This document shows positions 1 to 13,281 of a DNA stretch of 34,653 nucleotides, piece by piece. The position numbers were made by a program, and so were the translations under genes. This stretch comes from Brugia malayi (lineage: Eukaryota; Nematoda; Chromadorea; Rhabditida; Onchocercidae). Positions within the stretch are counted from its first letter, which is position 1. The number at the start of each line of letters is the position of its first letter. Where the stretch lies: NCBI RefSeq assembly GCF_000002995.4, contig NW_025062323.1, positions 1 to 34,653 on the forward strand, given 5' to 3'. The notes under the pieces are model-generated. The model had not been told where the DNA came from. It ran no database searches and saw only the letters and a list, made by a program, of their open reading frames with translations.

Positions 1-303
1 TTTAGTAGTTTTTGGCACTTAATTAAAATTAGAATTGATAAATTAGAACAATTTCCTTGTCTAATGTAAGAAAAACTACAACAAATTTTAAATTTTTAAA
101 AATTCAAAATTTAAATTAATTTAAATTTTAAATTTAAACTATTAAATCATGATTAATTGAAAGTTTTATTAATTTTGCTGATGAATTTATGCGCAAAACT
201 TAATTACAAAAGCGTATTTTAAATATTTAAACTATAAATGACGACGCAATATAACGACCAGCACTGGTACAATTCACGTAACATAGTCAATTAATTTCAA
301 AAT
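1..303. repeat. Left partial monomer (subfamily A)
   Basis: The window opens inside the T-run that follows the HindIII site, at about monomer position 9, so this unit lacks only its first eight or so bases. It carries A-type bases: GTAG rather than GCAG near the start, GATGAATTTA, a CGACGCAATATA-like segment with one extra A (near 240-256), and CAATTCAC. Because the array is already in phase at base 1, the left edge of the window is a sequence or contig cut and not the biological edge of the array. Several single-base insertions and deletions relative to neighbouring copies look like sequencing noise. Confidence 0.9.
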
Positions 304-3300
304 AAGCTTTTTTTAGTAGTTTTGGCACTTAATAAAATTAAAATTGATAAATTAGAACCAATTTTCCTTGTCTAATGTAAGAAAACTACAAACAAATTTT
401 AAATTTTTAAAAATTCAAAATTTAAATGTAATTTAAATTCTTAAATTGAAATAAAATTCATGATTAATTGAAAGTTTTATTAATTTTTGCTGATGAATTT
501 ATGCGTAAAACTTAATTACAAAAGCGTATTTTAATATTTTAAACTAAAAAAGACGACGCAATATACGACCAGCACTGGTACAATTCACGTAACATAGTCA
601 ATTAATTTCAAAATAAGCTTTTTTTAGTAGTTTTTGGCACTTAATAAAAATTAGAATTGATAAATTAGAACCAATTTCCTTGTCTAATTGTAAGAAAACT
701 ACAACAAATTTTAAATTTTAATAATTCAAATTTAAATTTGAATTTAAATTTACTTAATTCTTAATTGAATTAAATCATGATTAATTGAAAGTTTTATTAA
801 TTTTGCTGATGAATTTATGCGCAAAACTTTATTTACAAAAGCGTATTTTAATAATTTAAACTATAAAATGACGAGCGCAATATACGACCAGCACTGGTAC
901 AATTCACGTAACATAGTCAATTAATTTCAAAAATAAGCTTTTTTTAGTAGTTTTGGCACTTAATTAAATTAAAATTGATTAAATTAGAACCAATTTCCTT
1001 GTCTAATGTAAGAAAACAACAACAAATTTTAATATTTTTTAATAAATTCAAAACTTAAATTTGAATTTAAATTTAATTTAAATTCTTAAATTGAATTAAA
1101 TCATGATTAATTGAAAGTTTTATTAATTTTGCTGATGAATTTAATGCGCAAAACTTTAATTACAAAAGCGTATTTTAATATTTAAACTAAAAAAAACACA
1201 ACGCAATATACGACCAGCACTGGTACATTCACGTAACATAGTCAATTAATTTCAAAATAAGCTTTTTTTAGTAGTTTTGGCACTTAATTAAAATTAAAAT
1301 TGATAAATTAGAACCAATTTCCTTGTCTAATGTAAGAAAACTACAACAAATTTAAAATTTTAAAAAATTCAAAATTTAAATTTAATTTAAATTCTTAAAT
1401 TGAATTAAAATCATGAATAATTGAAAGTTTTATTAATTTTGCTGATGAATTTATGGCGCAAAACTTTAATTACAAAAGCGTATTTTAATATTTAAACTAT
1501 AAAATGACGACGCAATATACGACCAGCACTGGTACATTCACGTAACATAGTCAATTAATTTCAAAATAAGCTTTTTTTGGTAGTTTTGGCACTTAATTAA
1601 AATTAAATTGATAAATTAGAACCAATTTCCTTGTCTAATGTAAGAAAACTACAACAAATTTTAAAATTTTTAATAAATTCAAAACTTAAATTTGAAATTT
1701 AAATTTAATTTAAATTCTTAAATTGAATTAAAATCATGATTAATTGAAGTTTATTAATTTTGCTGATGAATTTATGCGCAAAACTTTATTACAAAAGCGT
1801 ATTTTAATATTTAAACTATAAAATGACAACGCAATATACGACCAGCACTGGTACAATTCACGTACATAGTCAATTAATTTCAAAATAAGCTTTTTTTAGT
1901 AGGTTTTGGCACTTAATTAAAATTAGAATTGATAAATTAAGAACCAATTTCCTTGTCTAATGTAAGAAAACTACAACAATTTTAAAATTTTTAAAAAATT
2001 CAAAATTTAAATTTATTTAAATTCTTTAAATTGAAATAAAATCATGATTAATTGAAAGTTTTATTAATTTTGCTGATGAATTAATGCGCAAACTTAATTA
2101 CAAAAGCGTATTTTAATATTTAAACTATAAAAAACGACGCAATATACGACCAGCACTGGTACAATTCACGTAACATAGTCAATTAATTTCAAAATAAGCT
2201 TTTTTTAGCAGTTTTGGCACTTAATTAAAATTAAAATTAATTAATTTAGAACCAATTTCCTTGTTTAATGTAAGAAAACTATAACAAATTTTAAAATTTT
2301 TAAAAAATTCAAAATTTAAATTTGAATTTAATTTAATTTAATCCTTAAATTGAATTAAAATCATGATTAATTGAAAGTTTTATTAATTTTGCTGATGAAT
2401 TTATGCGCAAAACTTAATTACAAAAGCGTATTTTAATATTAAACTATAAAATGACAACACAATATACGACCAGCACTGGTACAATTCACGTAACATAGTC
2501 AATTAAAGGTTCAAAATAAGCTTTTTTTTAGCAGTTTTGGCACTTAATTAAAATTAAAATTGATAAATTAGAACCAATTTCCTTGTCTACGTAAGAAAAC
2601 TAACAAATTTTAAAATTTTTAAAAAATTCAAAATTTAAATTTGTATTTAAATTCAATTTAAATTCTTAAGTTGAATTAAATCATGATTAATTGAAAGTTT
2701 TATTAATTAATTTTGCTGATGAATTTATGCGCAAAACTTAATTACAAAAGCGAATTATAATATTTAAACTATAAAATGACAACACAATATACGACCAGCA
2801 CTGGTACAATTCACGTAACATAGTCAATTTAATTTCAAAATAAGCTTTTTTTAGTAGTTTTGGCACTTAATTAAAATTAAAATTGATAAATTAGAACCAA
2901 TTTCCTCATCTAATGTAAGAAAAACTACAAATTTTAAAATTTTTAAAAAATTCAAAATTTTAATTTGAATTTAAATTTAATTTAATTCTTAAATTGAATT
3001 AAATTTAATGGATTAATTGAAAGTTTTATTAATTTTGCTGATGAATTTATGCGCAAAACTTAATTACAAAGCGTATTTTAATATTTAAACTATAAAATGA
3101 CAACAAATATGACCAGCACTGGTACAATTCACGTAACATAGTCAATTAGGTTCAAAATAAGCTTTTTTTAGCAGTTTGGCACTTAATTAAAATTAAAATT
3201 GATAAATTAGAACCAATTTCCTTGTCTAATGTAAAAAACTACAACAAATTTTAAAATTTTAAAAAATTCAAAATTTAAATTTAATTTAATTCTTAAATTG

Positions 3301-5351
3301 AATAAAATCATGATTAATTGAAAGTTTTATTATTTTGCTGATGAATTTATGCGCAAAACTTAATTCAAAAGCGTATTTTAATATTTAAACTATAAAATGA
3401 CAACGCAATATACGACCAGCACTGGTACAATGCACGTAACATAGTCAATTATTTCAAAATAAGCTTTTTTTTAGTAGTTTTTGGCACTTAATTAAAATTA
3501 AAATTGATAAATTAGAACCAATTTCCTTGTCTAATGTAAGAAAACTATAAACTATAAAATTTTTAAAAATTCAAAATTTAAATTTAATTTAAATTCTTAA
3601 TTGAATTAAAATCATGATTAATTGAAAGTTTTATTAATTTTGCTGATGAATTTAATGCGCAAAACTTAATTACAAAGCGTATTTTAATATTTAAACTATA
3701 AAATTGACAACGCAATATACGACCAGCACTGGTACAATGCACGTAACATAGTCATTAATTTCAAAATAAGCTTTTTTTTAGTAGTTTTGGCACTTAATTA
3801 AAATTTAAAATTGATAAATTAGAACCAATTTCCTTGTCTAATGTAAGAAAATAAACAAATTTAAATTTTAAAAATTCAAAATTTAAAATTTGAATTTAAA
3901 TTTAATTTAAATTCTTAAATTGAATTAAAAATCATGATTAATTGAAAGTTTTATTAATTTTGCTGATTGAATTTATGCGCAAAACTTAATTACAAAAGCG
4001 TATTTTAATATTAAACTATAAAATGACAACGCAATATACGACCAGCACTGGTACAATGCACGTAACATAGTCAATTAATTTCAAAATAAGCTTTTTTTTA
4101 GCAGTTTTGGCACTTAATTAAAATTAAAATTGATAAATTAGAACCAATTTCCTTGTCTAATGTAAGAAAACTATAAAAAATTTTAAAATTTTTAAAAAAT
4201 TCAAAATTTAATTTGAATTTAATTTAATTTAAATCTTAAATTGAATTAAAATCATGATTAATTGAAAGTTTTATTAATTTTGCTGATGAATTTATGCGCA
4301 AACTTAATTACAAAAGCGTATTTTAATATTTAAACTAAAAAATGACAACGCAATATACGACCAGCACTGGTACAATTCACGTAACATAGTCAATTAGTTT
4401 CAAAATAAGCTTTTTTTAGTAGTTTTGGCACTTAATTAAAATTAAAATTGATAAATTAGAACCAATTTCCTTTCCTTGTCTAATGTAAGAAAACTATACA
4501 AATTTTAAAATTTTAAAAATTCAAAATTTAAATTTGAATTTAAAAATTTAAATTCTTAAATTGAATTAAAATCATGATTTAATATTAATTTTGCTGATGA
4601 ATTTATGCGCAAAACTTAATTACAAAGCGTATTTTAATATTTAAACTATAAAATGACGACGCAATATACGACCAGCACTGGTACAATGCACGTAACATAG
4701 TCAATTAATTTCAAAATAAGCTTTTTTTAGCAGTTTTGGCACTTAATTAAAATAAAATTGATAAATTAGAACCAATTTCCTTGTCTAATGTAAAAGAAAC
4801 AAACTAACAAATTTTAAAATTTTAAAATTTTTAAAAAATTCAAAATTTAAATTTAATTTAAATCTTAAATTGAATTAAAATCATGATTAATTGAAAGTTT
4901 TATTAATTTTGCTGATGAATTTATGCGCAAAACTTAATTACAAAAGCGTATTTTAATATTTAAACTATAAAATGACGACGCAATATACGACCAGCACTGG
5001 TACAATGCACGTAACATAGTCAATTAATTTCAAAATAAGCTTTTTTTAGTAGTTTTGGCACTTAATTAAAATTAAAATTGATAAATTAGAACCAATTTCC
5101 TTGTCTAATGTAAGAAACTACAAAAATTTTAAATTTTTAAAAAATTCAAAATTTAAATTTGAATTTAAATTCAATTTAAATTCTTAAATGAATAAAATCA
5201 TGATTATTTAAAATTTTTAATTTTGCTGATGAATTTATGCGCAAAACTTAATTACAAAAGCGTATTTTAATATTTAAACTATAAAATGACAACGCAATAT
5301 AGGACCAGCACTGGTACAATGCACGTAACATAGTCAATTCAGGTTCAAAAT
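304..5351. repeat. Left block: subfamily A monomers
   Basis: Sixteen units of 302-324 bp. Diagnostic bases are T at position 14 (GTAG), C at 86 (CTACAAC), GAATTAAA, GAAAGTTTT, GATGAATTTA, AAAAGCGTA, GACGACGCAATATACGACC and CAATTCAC, with AATTTC before the next HindIII site. The block is not pure. AGGTTC appears first near 2507 and 3149, GCAG near 2217, and CAATGCAC from 3421. Unit length is erratic because of one-base indels, mostly in A or T runs. Small local events include a TTTCCT duplication near 4466-4477, a TAAT duplication near 2704, and loss of the GAAAG segment near 4579 and 5205. These units look older, but part of the scatter is likely read error. Confidence 0.85.
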
Positions 5352-6321
5352 AAGCTTTTTTTTTAGCAGTTTTGGAACTTAATTAAAATTAAAATTGATA
5401 AATTAGAACCCAATTTCCTTGTCTAATGTAAGAAAACTATAACAAATTTTGAAATTTTTAAAAAATTCAAAATTTTAATTTGAATTTAAATTTAATTTTA
5501 ATTCGTATACTGAATTCAAATCATGATTAATTGAAAGTTTTATTAATTTTGCTGATGAATTTATGCGCAAAACTTAATTACAAAAGCGTATTTTAATATT
5601 TTAACTATAAAATGACAACACAATACAGGACCAGCACTGGTACAATGCACGTAACATAGTCAATTAGGTTCAAAATATGCTTTTATTTAGCAGTTTTGGA
5701 ACTTAATTAAAATTAAAATTGATAAATTAGAACCAATTTCCTTGTCTAATGTAAGAAAACTACAACAAATTTTGAAATTTTTAAAAAATTCAAAATTTTA
5801 ATTTGAATTTAAATTTAATTTTAATTCGTATACTGAATTAAAATCATGATTAATTGAAAGTTTTATTAATTTTGCTGATGAATTTATGCGCAAAACTTAA
5901 TTACAAAAGCGAATTTTAATATTTAAACTATAAAATGACAACACACAATATAGGACCAGCACTGGTACAATGCACGTAACATAGTCAAATTAGGTTCAAA
6001 ATAAGCTTTTTTTTAGCAGTTTTGGAACTTAATTATAATTAAAATTGATAAATTAGAACCAATTTCCTCATCTAATGTAAGAAAACTATACAAATTTTGA
6101 AATTTTTAAAAAATTCAAAATTTTAATTTGAATTTAAATTTAATTTTAATTCGTATATTGATTAAATCATGATTAATTGAAAGTTTTATTAATTTTGCTG
6201 ATGAATTTATGCGCAAAACTTAATTACAAAGCGTATTTTAATATTTAAACTATAAAATGACAACACAATATAGGATCAGCACTGGTACAATGCACGTAAC
6301 ATAGTCAATTAGGTTCAAAAT
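5352..6321. repeat. Three-unit local subfamily (TTCGTATA type)
   Basis: Three adjacent units (starting 5352, 5677 and 6003) share changes seen nowhere else in the window. AAATTTTGAAATTT replaces the usual all-A/T stretch, AATTTTAATTTG replaces AATTTAAATTTG, and ATTCGTATACTGAATT (TTCGTATATTG in the third) replaces ATTCTTAAATTGAATT. They also share GGAAC in place of GGCAC. The second unit has lost its HindIII site (ATGCTT at 5677). Shared private changes in neighbours are the expected product of local duplication by unequal crossing over. The third unit has already drifted at the TATACTG site. Confidence 0.88.
5677..5682. other. Unit boundary with lost HindIII site (ATGCTT)
   Basis: The boundary reads CAAAATATGCTTTTATTTAG: one A-to-T change removes AAGCTT and another A interrupts the T-run. 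Digestion here would yield a dimer-sized fragment of 651 bp (5352 to 6003). Confidence 0.85.
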
Positions 6322-6944
6322 AAGCTTTTTTTAGCAGTTTTGGAACTTAATTAAATTAAAATTGATAAATTAGAACCAATTTCCTTGTCTAATGTAAGAA
6401 AACTATACAAATTTTAAAATTTTTAAAAAATTCAAAATTTAAATTTGAATTTAAATTCTTAAATTGAATTAAAATCATGATTAATTGAAAGTTTTATTAA
6501 TTTTGCTGATGAATTTATGCGCAAAACTTAATTACAAAGGCTTATTTTAATATTTAAACTATAAAATGACAACACAATATAGGACCAGCACTGGTACAAT
6601 GCACGTAACATAGTCAATTAGGTTCAAAATAAGCTTTTTTTTAGCAGTTTTGGAACTTTAATTAAAATTAAAATTGATAAATTAGAACCAATTTCCTTGT
6701 CTAATGTAAGAAAACTATAACCAAATTTTAAAATTTTTAAAAAATTCAAAATTTAAATTTGAATTTAAATTCTTAAATTGAATTAAAATCATGATTAATT
6801 GAAAGTTTTATTAATTTTGCTGATGAATTTATGCGCAAAACTTAATTACAAAGGCTTATTTTAATATTTAAACTATAAAATGACAACACAATATAGGACC
6901 AGCACTGGTACAATGCACGTAACATAGTCAATTAGGTTCAAAAT
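6322..6944. repeat. Adjacent monomer pair sharing an 11-bp deletion
   Basis: Units starting at 6322 and 6631 are 309 and 314 bp. Both run from GAATTTAAATT straight into CTTAAATTG, and lack one TTTAATTTAAA block of the AAATTT-rich core. The missing segment is flanked by the short direct repeat TTAAATT, which fits replication slippage or exchange between misaligned repeats. Presence in two neighbours and absence elsewhere points to one deletion followed by duplication. Both also read AAAGGCTTA, the first appearance of that later-common variant. Confidence 0.8.
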
Positions 6945-8208
6945 AAGCTTTTTTTAGCAGTTTTGGCACTTAATTAAAATTAATATTGATAAATTAGAAC
7001 CAATTTCCTTGTCTAATGTAAGAAAACAATAACAAATTTTAAAATTTTTAAAAAATTCAAAATTAAAAATTTGAATTTAAATTCAATTTAAATTCTTAAA
7101 TTGAATTAAAATCATGATTAATTGAAAGTTTTATTAATTTTGCTGATGAATTTATGCGCAAAACTTAATTACAAAGCGTATTTTAATATTTAAACTATAA
7201 AATGACAACACAATATAGGATCAGCACTGGTACAATGCACGTAACATAGTCAATTAGGTTCAAAATAAGCTTTTTTTTAGCAGTTTTGGCACTTAATTAA
7301 AATTAAAATTGATAAATTAGAACCAATTTCCTTGTCTAATGTAAGAAAACTATAACAAATTTTAAATTTTTTAAAATTCAAAATTTAATTTGAATTTAAA
7401 TTTAATTTAATTCTTAAATTGAATTAAAATCATGATTAATTGAAAGTTTTATTAATTTTGCTGATGAATTTATGCGCAAAACTTAATTACAAAAGCGTAT
7501 TTTAATATTTAAACTATAAAATGACAACACAATATAGGACCAGCACTGGTACAATGCACGTAACATAGTCAATTAGGTTAAAATAAGCTTTTTTTAGCAG
7601 TTTTGGAACTTAATTAAAATTAAAATTGATAAATTAGAACCATTTCCTTGTCTAATGTAAGAAAACTATAACAAATTTAAAATTTTTAAAAATTCAAAAT
7701 TTAAATTTGAATTTAAATTTAATTTAATTCTTAATTGAATTAAAATCATGATTAATTGAAAGTTTTATTAATTTTGCTGATGAATTATGCGCAAACTTAA
7801 TTACAAAAGCGTATTTTAATATTTAAACTATAAAATGACAACGCAATATACGACCAGCACTGGTACAATGCACGTAACATAGTCAATTAGGTTCAAAATA
7901 AGCTTTTTTTTAGCAGTTTTGGAACTTAATTAAAATTGATAAATTAGAACCAATTTCCTTGTCTAATGTAAGAAACTATAACAAATTTTAAAATTTTTAA
8001 AAAATTCAAAATTTAAATTTGAATTTAAATTAATTTAATTCTTAAATTGAATTAAAATCATGATTAATTGAAAGTTTTATTAATTTTGCTGATGAATTTA
8101 TGCGCAAAATTAATTACAAAGCGTATTTTAATATTTAAACTATAAATGACAACGCAATATACGACCAGCACTGGTACAATTCACGTAACATAGTCAATTA
8201 TTTCAAAT

Positions 8209-8510
8209 AAGCTTTTTTTAGTAGTTTTGGCACTTAATTAAAATTAAAATTGATAAATTAGAACCAATTTCCTTGTCTAATGTAAGAAACAATACAATTT
8301 TAAAATTTTTAAAAATTCAAATTTAAATTTAAATTTAATTTAAATTCTTAAATTGAATTAAAATCATGAAAGTTTTGTTAATTTTGCTGATGAATTTATG
8401 CGCAAAACTTAATTACAAAAGCGTATTTTAATATTTAAACTATAAAATGACAACACAATATAGACCAGCACTGGTACAATGCACGTAACATAGTCAATTA
8501 GGTTCAAAAT
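8209..8510. repeat. Short monomer with deletion after ATCATGA
   Basis: This 302-bp unit reads AAATCATGAAAGTTTTGTTA near 8361-8380 where its neighbours have an additional TTAATTGA between ATCATGA and AAGTTTT. The lost eight bases lie between copies of TGA, so slippage or misaligned exchange is enough to explain it. The palindrome AATCATGATT is destroyed in this copy. Additional one-base losses account for the rest of the shortening. Confidence 0.75.
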
Positions 8511-9135
8511 AAGCTTTTTTTAGCAGTTTTGGCACTTAATTAAATTAGAATTGATAAATTAGAACCATTTCCTTGTCTAATGTAAGAAAACTATAACAAA
8601 TTTTAAAATTTTTAAAAATTCAAATTTAATTTGAATTTAAATTTAATTTAAATTCTTAAATTGAATTAAAATCATGATTAATTGAAAGTTTTTATTAATT
8701 TTGCTGATGAATTTATGCGCAAAACTTAATTACAAAGCGTATTTTAATATTTAAACTATAAATGACGACGCAATATACGACAGCACTGGTACAATTCACG
8801 TAACATAGTCAATTAATTTCAAATAAGCTTTTTTTAGCAGTTTTGGCACTTAATTAAAATTAAAATTGATAAATTAGAACCAATTTCTTGTCTAATGTAA
8901 GAAACTACAACAAATTTTAAAATTTTTAAAAATTCAAAATTTAATTTGAATTTAAATTTAATTTAAATTCTTAAATTGAATTAAAATCATGATTAATTGA
9001 AGTTTTATTAATTTTGCTGATGAATTTATGCGCAAACTTAATTACAAAGCGTATTTTAATATTTAAACTAAAATGACAACACAATATAGGACCAGCACTG
9101 GTACAATGCACGTAACATAGTCAATTAGGTTCAAA

Positions 9136-9141
9136 ATAGCT
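9136..9141. other. Unit boundary with lost HindIII site (one-base deletion)
   Basis: The boundary reads CAAAATAGCTTTTTTTAG, lacking one A of AAGCTT. It falls in the indel-rich left third, so it may be a read error. Confidence 0.75.
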
Positions 9142-10985
9142 TTTTTTAGTAGTTTTGGCACTTAATTAAATTAGAATTGATAAATTAGAACCATTTCCTT
9201 GTCTAATGTAAGAAAACTACAACAAATTTAAATTTTTAAAAATTCAAATTTAAATTTGAATTTAAATTTAATTTAAATTCTTAATTGAATTAAAATCATG
9301 ATTAATTGAAAGTTTTATTAATTTTGCTGATGAATTTATGCGCAAACTTAATTACAAAGGCGTATTTTAATATTTAAACTATAAAATGACAACACAATAT
9401 AGGACCAGCACTGGTACAATGCACGTAACATAGTCAATTAGGTTCAAAATAAGCTTTTTTTAGCAGTTTTGGCACTTAATTAAAATTGAAATTGATAAAT
9501 TAGAACCAATTTCCTTGTCTAATGTAAGAAACTACAACAAATTTTAAAATTTTTAAAAAATTCAAAATTTAAAATTTAAATTAAATTTAATTCTTAAATT
9601 GAATTAAATCATGATTAATTGAATGTTTTATTAATTTTGCTGATGAATTTATGCGCAAAACTTAATTACAAAAGCGTATTTTAATATTTAAACTATAAAA
9701 TGACAACACAATATAGGACAGCACTGGTACAATGCACGTAACATAGTCAATTAGGTTCAAATAAGCTTTTTTTAGCAGTTTTGGCACTTAATTAAAATTA
9801 AAATTGATAAATTAGAACCAATTTCCTTGTCTAATGTAAGAAACTACAACAAATTTTAAATTTTTAAAAAATTCAAAGATTAAATTTGAATTTAAATTTA
9901 ATTTAAATTCTTAAATTGAATTAAAATCATGATTAATTGAAAGTTTTATTAATTTTGCTGATGAATTTATGCGCAAAACTAATTACAAAAGCGTATTTTA
10001 ATATTTAAACTATAAAATGACAACACAATATAGGACCAGCACTGGTACAATGCCGTAACATAGTCAATTAGGTTCAAAATAAGCTTTTTTTAGCAGTTTT
10101 GGCACTTAATTAAAATTAAAATTGATAAATTAGAACCAATTTCCTTGTCTAATGTAAGAAAACTATAACAAATTTTAAAATTTTTAAAAAATTCAAAATT
10201 TAAATTTGAATTTAAATTTAATTTAAATTCTTAAATTGAATTAAAATCATGATTAATTGAAAGTTTTATTAATTTTGCTGATGAATTTATGCGCAAAACT
10301 TAATTACAAAAGCGTATTTTAATATTTAAACTATAAAATGACAACAATATACGACCAGCACTGGTACAATGCACGTAACATAGTCAATTAGGTTCAAAAT
10401 AAGCTTTTTTTAGCAGTTTGGCACTTAATTAAAATTAAATTGATAAATTAGAACCAATTTCCTTGTCTAATGTAAGAAACTACAACAATTTTAAAATTTT
10501 TAAAAATTCAAATTTAAATTTGAATTTAAATTTAATTTAAATTCTTAATTGAATTAAATCATGATTAATTGAAAGTTTTATTAATTTTGCTGATGAATTT
10601 ATGCGCAAAACTTAATTACAAAGGCGTATTTTAATATTTAAACTATAAAATGACAACACAATATAGGATCAGCACTGGTACAATGCACGTAACATAGTCA
10701 ATTAGGTTCAAATAAGCTTTTTTTAGTAGTTTTGGCACTTAATTAAAATTAAATTGATAAATTAGAACCAATTTCCTTGTCTAATGTAAGAAACTACAAC
10801 AATTTTAAAATTTTTAAAAAATTCAAAATTTAAATTTGAATTTAAATTTAATTTAAATTCTTAAATTGAATTAAAATCATGATTAATTGAATGTTTTATT
10901 AATTTTGCTGATAAATTTATGCGCAAAACTTAATTACAAAGGCGTATTTTAATATTTAAACTATAAAATGACGACGCAATATACG

Positions 10986-10997
10986 ACCAGCACTGGT
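10986..10997. repeat. Dyad ACCAG-CA-CTGGT (representative intact copy)
   Basis: In A-type and transition copies the G/C-richer part of the monomer contains a perfect inverted repeat with 5-bp arms and a CA spacer. In core copies one arm base has changed (ATCAG-CA-CTGGT), and in GGCACAACG copies the other arm is altered too (CTGGC). It is the only G/C-rich dyad in the unit. No known binding protein is implied; the CENP-B box was looked for and not found. Confidence 0.7.
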
Positions 10998-13281
10998 ACA
11001 ATGCACGTAACATAGTCAATTAGGTTAAAATAAGCTTTTTTTAGCAGTTTTGGCACTTAATTAAAATTAAAATTGATAAATTAGAACCAATTTCCTTGTC
11101 TAATGTAAGAAAACTATAACAAATTTTAAAATTTTAAAAAATTCAAAATTTAAATTTGAATTTAAATTTAATTTAAATTCTTTAAATTGAATTAAAATCA
11201 TGATTAATTGAATGTTTTATTAATTTTGCTGATGAATTTATGCGCAAAACTTAATTACAAAGGCTTATTTTAATATTTAAACTATAAAATGACAACACAA
11301 TATAGGATCAGCACTGGTACAATGCACGTAACATAGTCAATTAGGTTCAAAATAAGCTTTTTTTAGCAGTTTTGGCACTTAATTAAAATTAAAATTGATA
11401 AATTAGAACCAATTTCCTTGTCTAATGTAAGAAAACTATAACAATTTTAAAATTTTTAAAAAATTCAAAATTTAAATTTGAATTTAAATTTAATTTAAAT
11501 TCTTAAATTGAACTAAAATCATGATTAATTGAATGTTTTATTAATTTTGCTGATAAATTTATGCGCAAAACTTAATTACAAAGGCGTATTTTAATATTTA
11601 AACTATAAAATGACAACACAATATAGGACCAGCACTGGTACAATGCACGTAACATAGTCAATTAGGTTCAAAATAAGCTTTTTTTAGCAGTTTTGGCACT
11701 TAATTAAAATTAAAATTGATAAATTAGAACCAATTTCCTTGTCTAATGTAAGAAAACTATAACAAATTTTAAAATTTTTAAAAAATTCAAAATTTAAATT
11801 TGAATTTAAATTTAATTTAAATTTTTAAATTTAACTAAAATCATGATTAATTGAATGTTTTATTAATTTTGCTGATAAATTTATGCGCAGAACTTAATTA
11901 CAAAGGCTTATTTTAATATTTAAACTATAAAATGACAACACAATATAGGATCAGCACTGGCACAACGCACGTAACATAGTCAATTAGGTTCAAAATAAGC
12001 TTTTTTTAGCAGTTTTGGCACTTAATTAAAATTAAAATTGATAAATTAGAACCAATTTCCTTGTCTAATGTAAGAAAACTATAACAAATTTTAAAATTTT
12101 TAAAAAATTCAAAATTTAAATTTGAATTTAAATTTAATTTAAATTTTTAAATTTAACTAAAATCATGATTAATTGAATGTTTTATTAATTTTGCTGATAA
12201 ATTTATGCGCAAAACTTAATTACAAAGGCTTATTTTAATATTTAAACTATAAAATGACAACACAATATAGGATCAGCACTGGCACAACGCACGTAACATA
12301 GTCAATTAGGTTCAAAATAAGCTTTTTTTAGCAGTTTGGCACTTAATTAAAATTAAAATTGATAAATTAGAACCAATTTCCTTGTCTAATGTAAGAAAAC
12401 TATAACAATTTTAAAATTTTTAAAAAATTCAAAATTTAAATTTGAATTTAAATTTAATTTAAATTCTTAAATTGAACTAAAATCATGATTAATTGAATGT
12501 TTTATTAATTTTGCTGATAAATTTATGCGCAAAACTTAATTACAAAGGCGTATTTTAATATTTAAACTATAAAATGACAACACAATATAGGATCAGCACT
12601 GGTACAACGCACGTAACATAGTCAATTAGGTTCAAAATAAGCTTTTTTTAGCAGTTTTGGCACTTAATTAAAATTAAAATTGATAAATTAGAACCAATTT
12701 CCTTGTCTAATGTAAGAAAACTATAACAAATTTTAAAATTTTTAAAAAATTCAAAATTTAAATTTGAATTTAAATTTAATTTAAATTCTTAAATTGAACT
12801 AAAATCATGATTAATTGAATGTTTTATTAATTTTGCTGATAAATTTATGCGCAAAACTTAATTACAAAGGCTTATTTTAATATTTAAACTATAAAATGAC
12901 AACACAATATAGGATCAGCACTGGCACAACGCACGTAACATAGTCAATTAGGTTCAAAATAAGCTTTTTTTAGCAGTTTTGGCACTTAATTAAAATTAAA
13001 ATTGATAAATTAGAACCAATTTCCTTGTCTAATGTAAGAAAACTATAACAATTTTAAAATTTTTAAAAAATTCAAAATTTAAATTTGAATTTAAATTTAA
13101 TTTAAATTCTTAAATTGAACTAAAATCATGATTAATTGAATGTTTTATTAATTTTGCTGATAAATTTATGCGCAAAACTTAATTACAAAGGCGTATTTTA
13201 ATATTTAAACTATAAAATGACAACACAATATAGGATCAGCACTGGCACAACGCACGTAACATAGTCAATTAGGTTCAAAAT

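Larger units (their letters stand above)
5352..8208. repeat. GGAAC-marked block of monomers
   Basis: Seven of the nine units here (starting 5352, 5677, 6003, 6322, 6631, 7585 and 7900) read TTTTGGAACTTAAT where almost every other unit reads TTTTGGCACTTAAT. The units at 6945 and 7267 keep GGCAC, so the marker is interrupted. The only other GGAAC copy is the last unit of the window, at 34490. The block also marks where CAATATAGGACC replaces CAATATACGACC (from about 5290). It is best read as a transition section between A and B types. Confidence 0.85.
6322..11353. repeat. Transition block between subfamilies A and B
   Basis: Units are mixtures of old and new diagnostic bases. GCAG, CAATGCAC and AGGTTC are already common, while GAAAGTTTT, GATGAATTTA and GAATTAAA persist. 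GAATGTTTT first appears near 9621 and GATAAATTT near 10909, each followed by reversion in later units before becoming constant. Some units go back to ACGACGCAATATACGACC (for example the one starting at 10714). The unit boundary near 9137 has lost one A and so its HindIII site (ATAGCTT). Units run 302-322 bp and become regular only towards the right end of this block. Confidence 0.83.
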
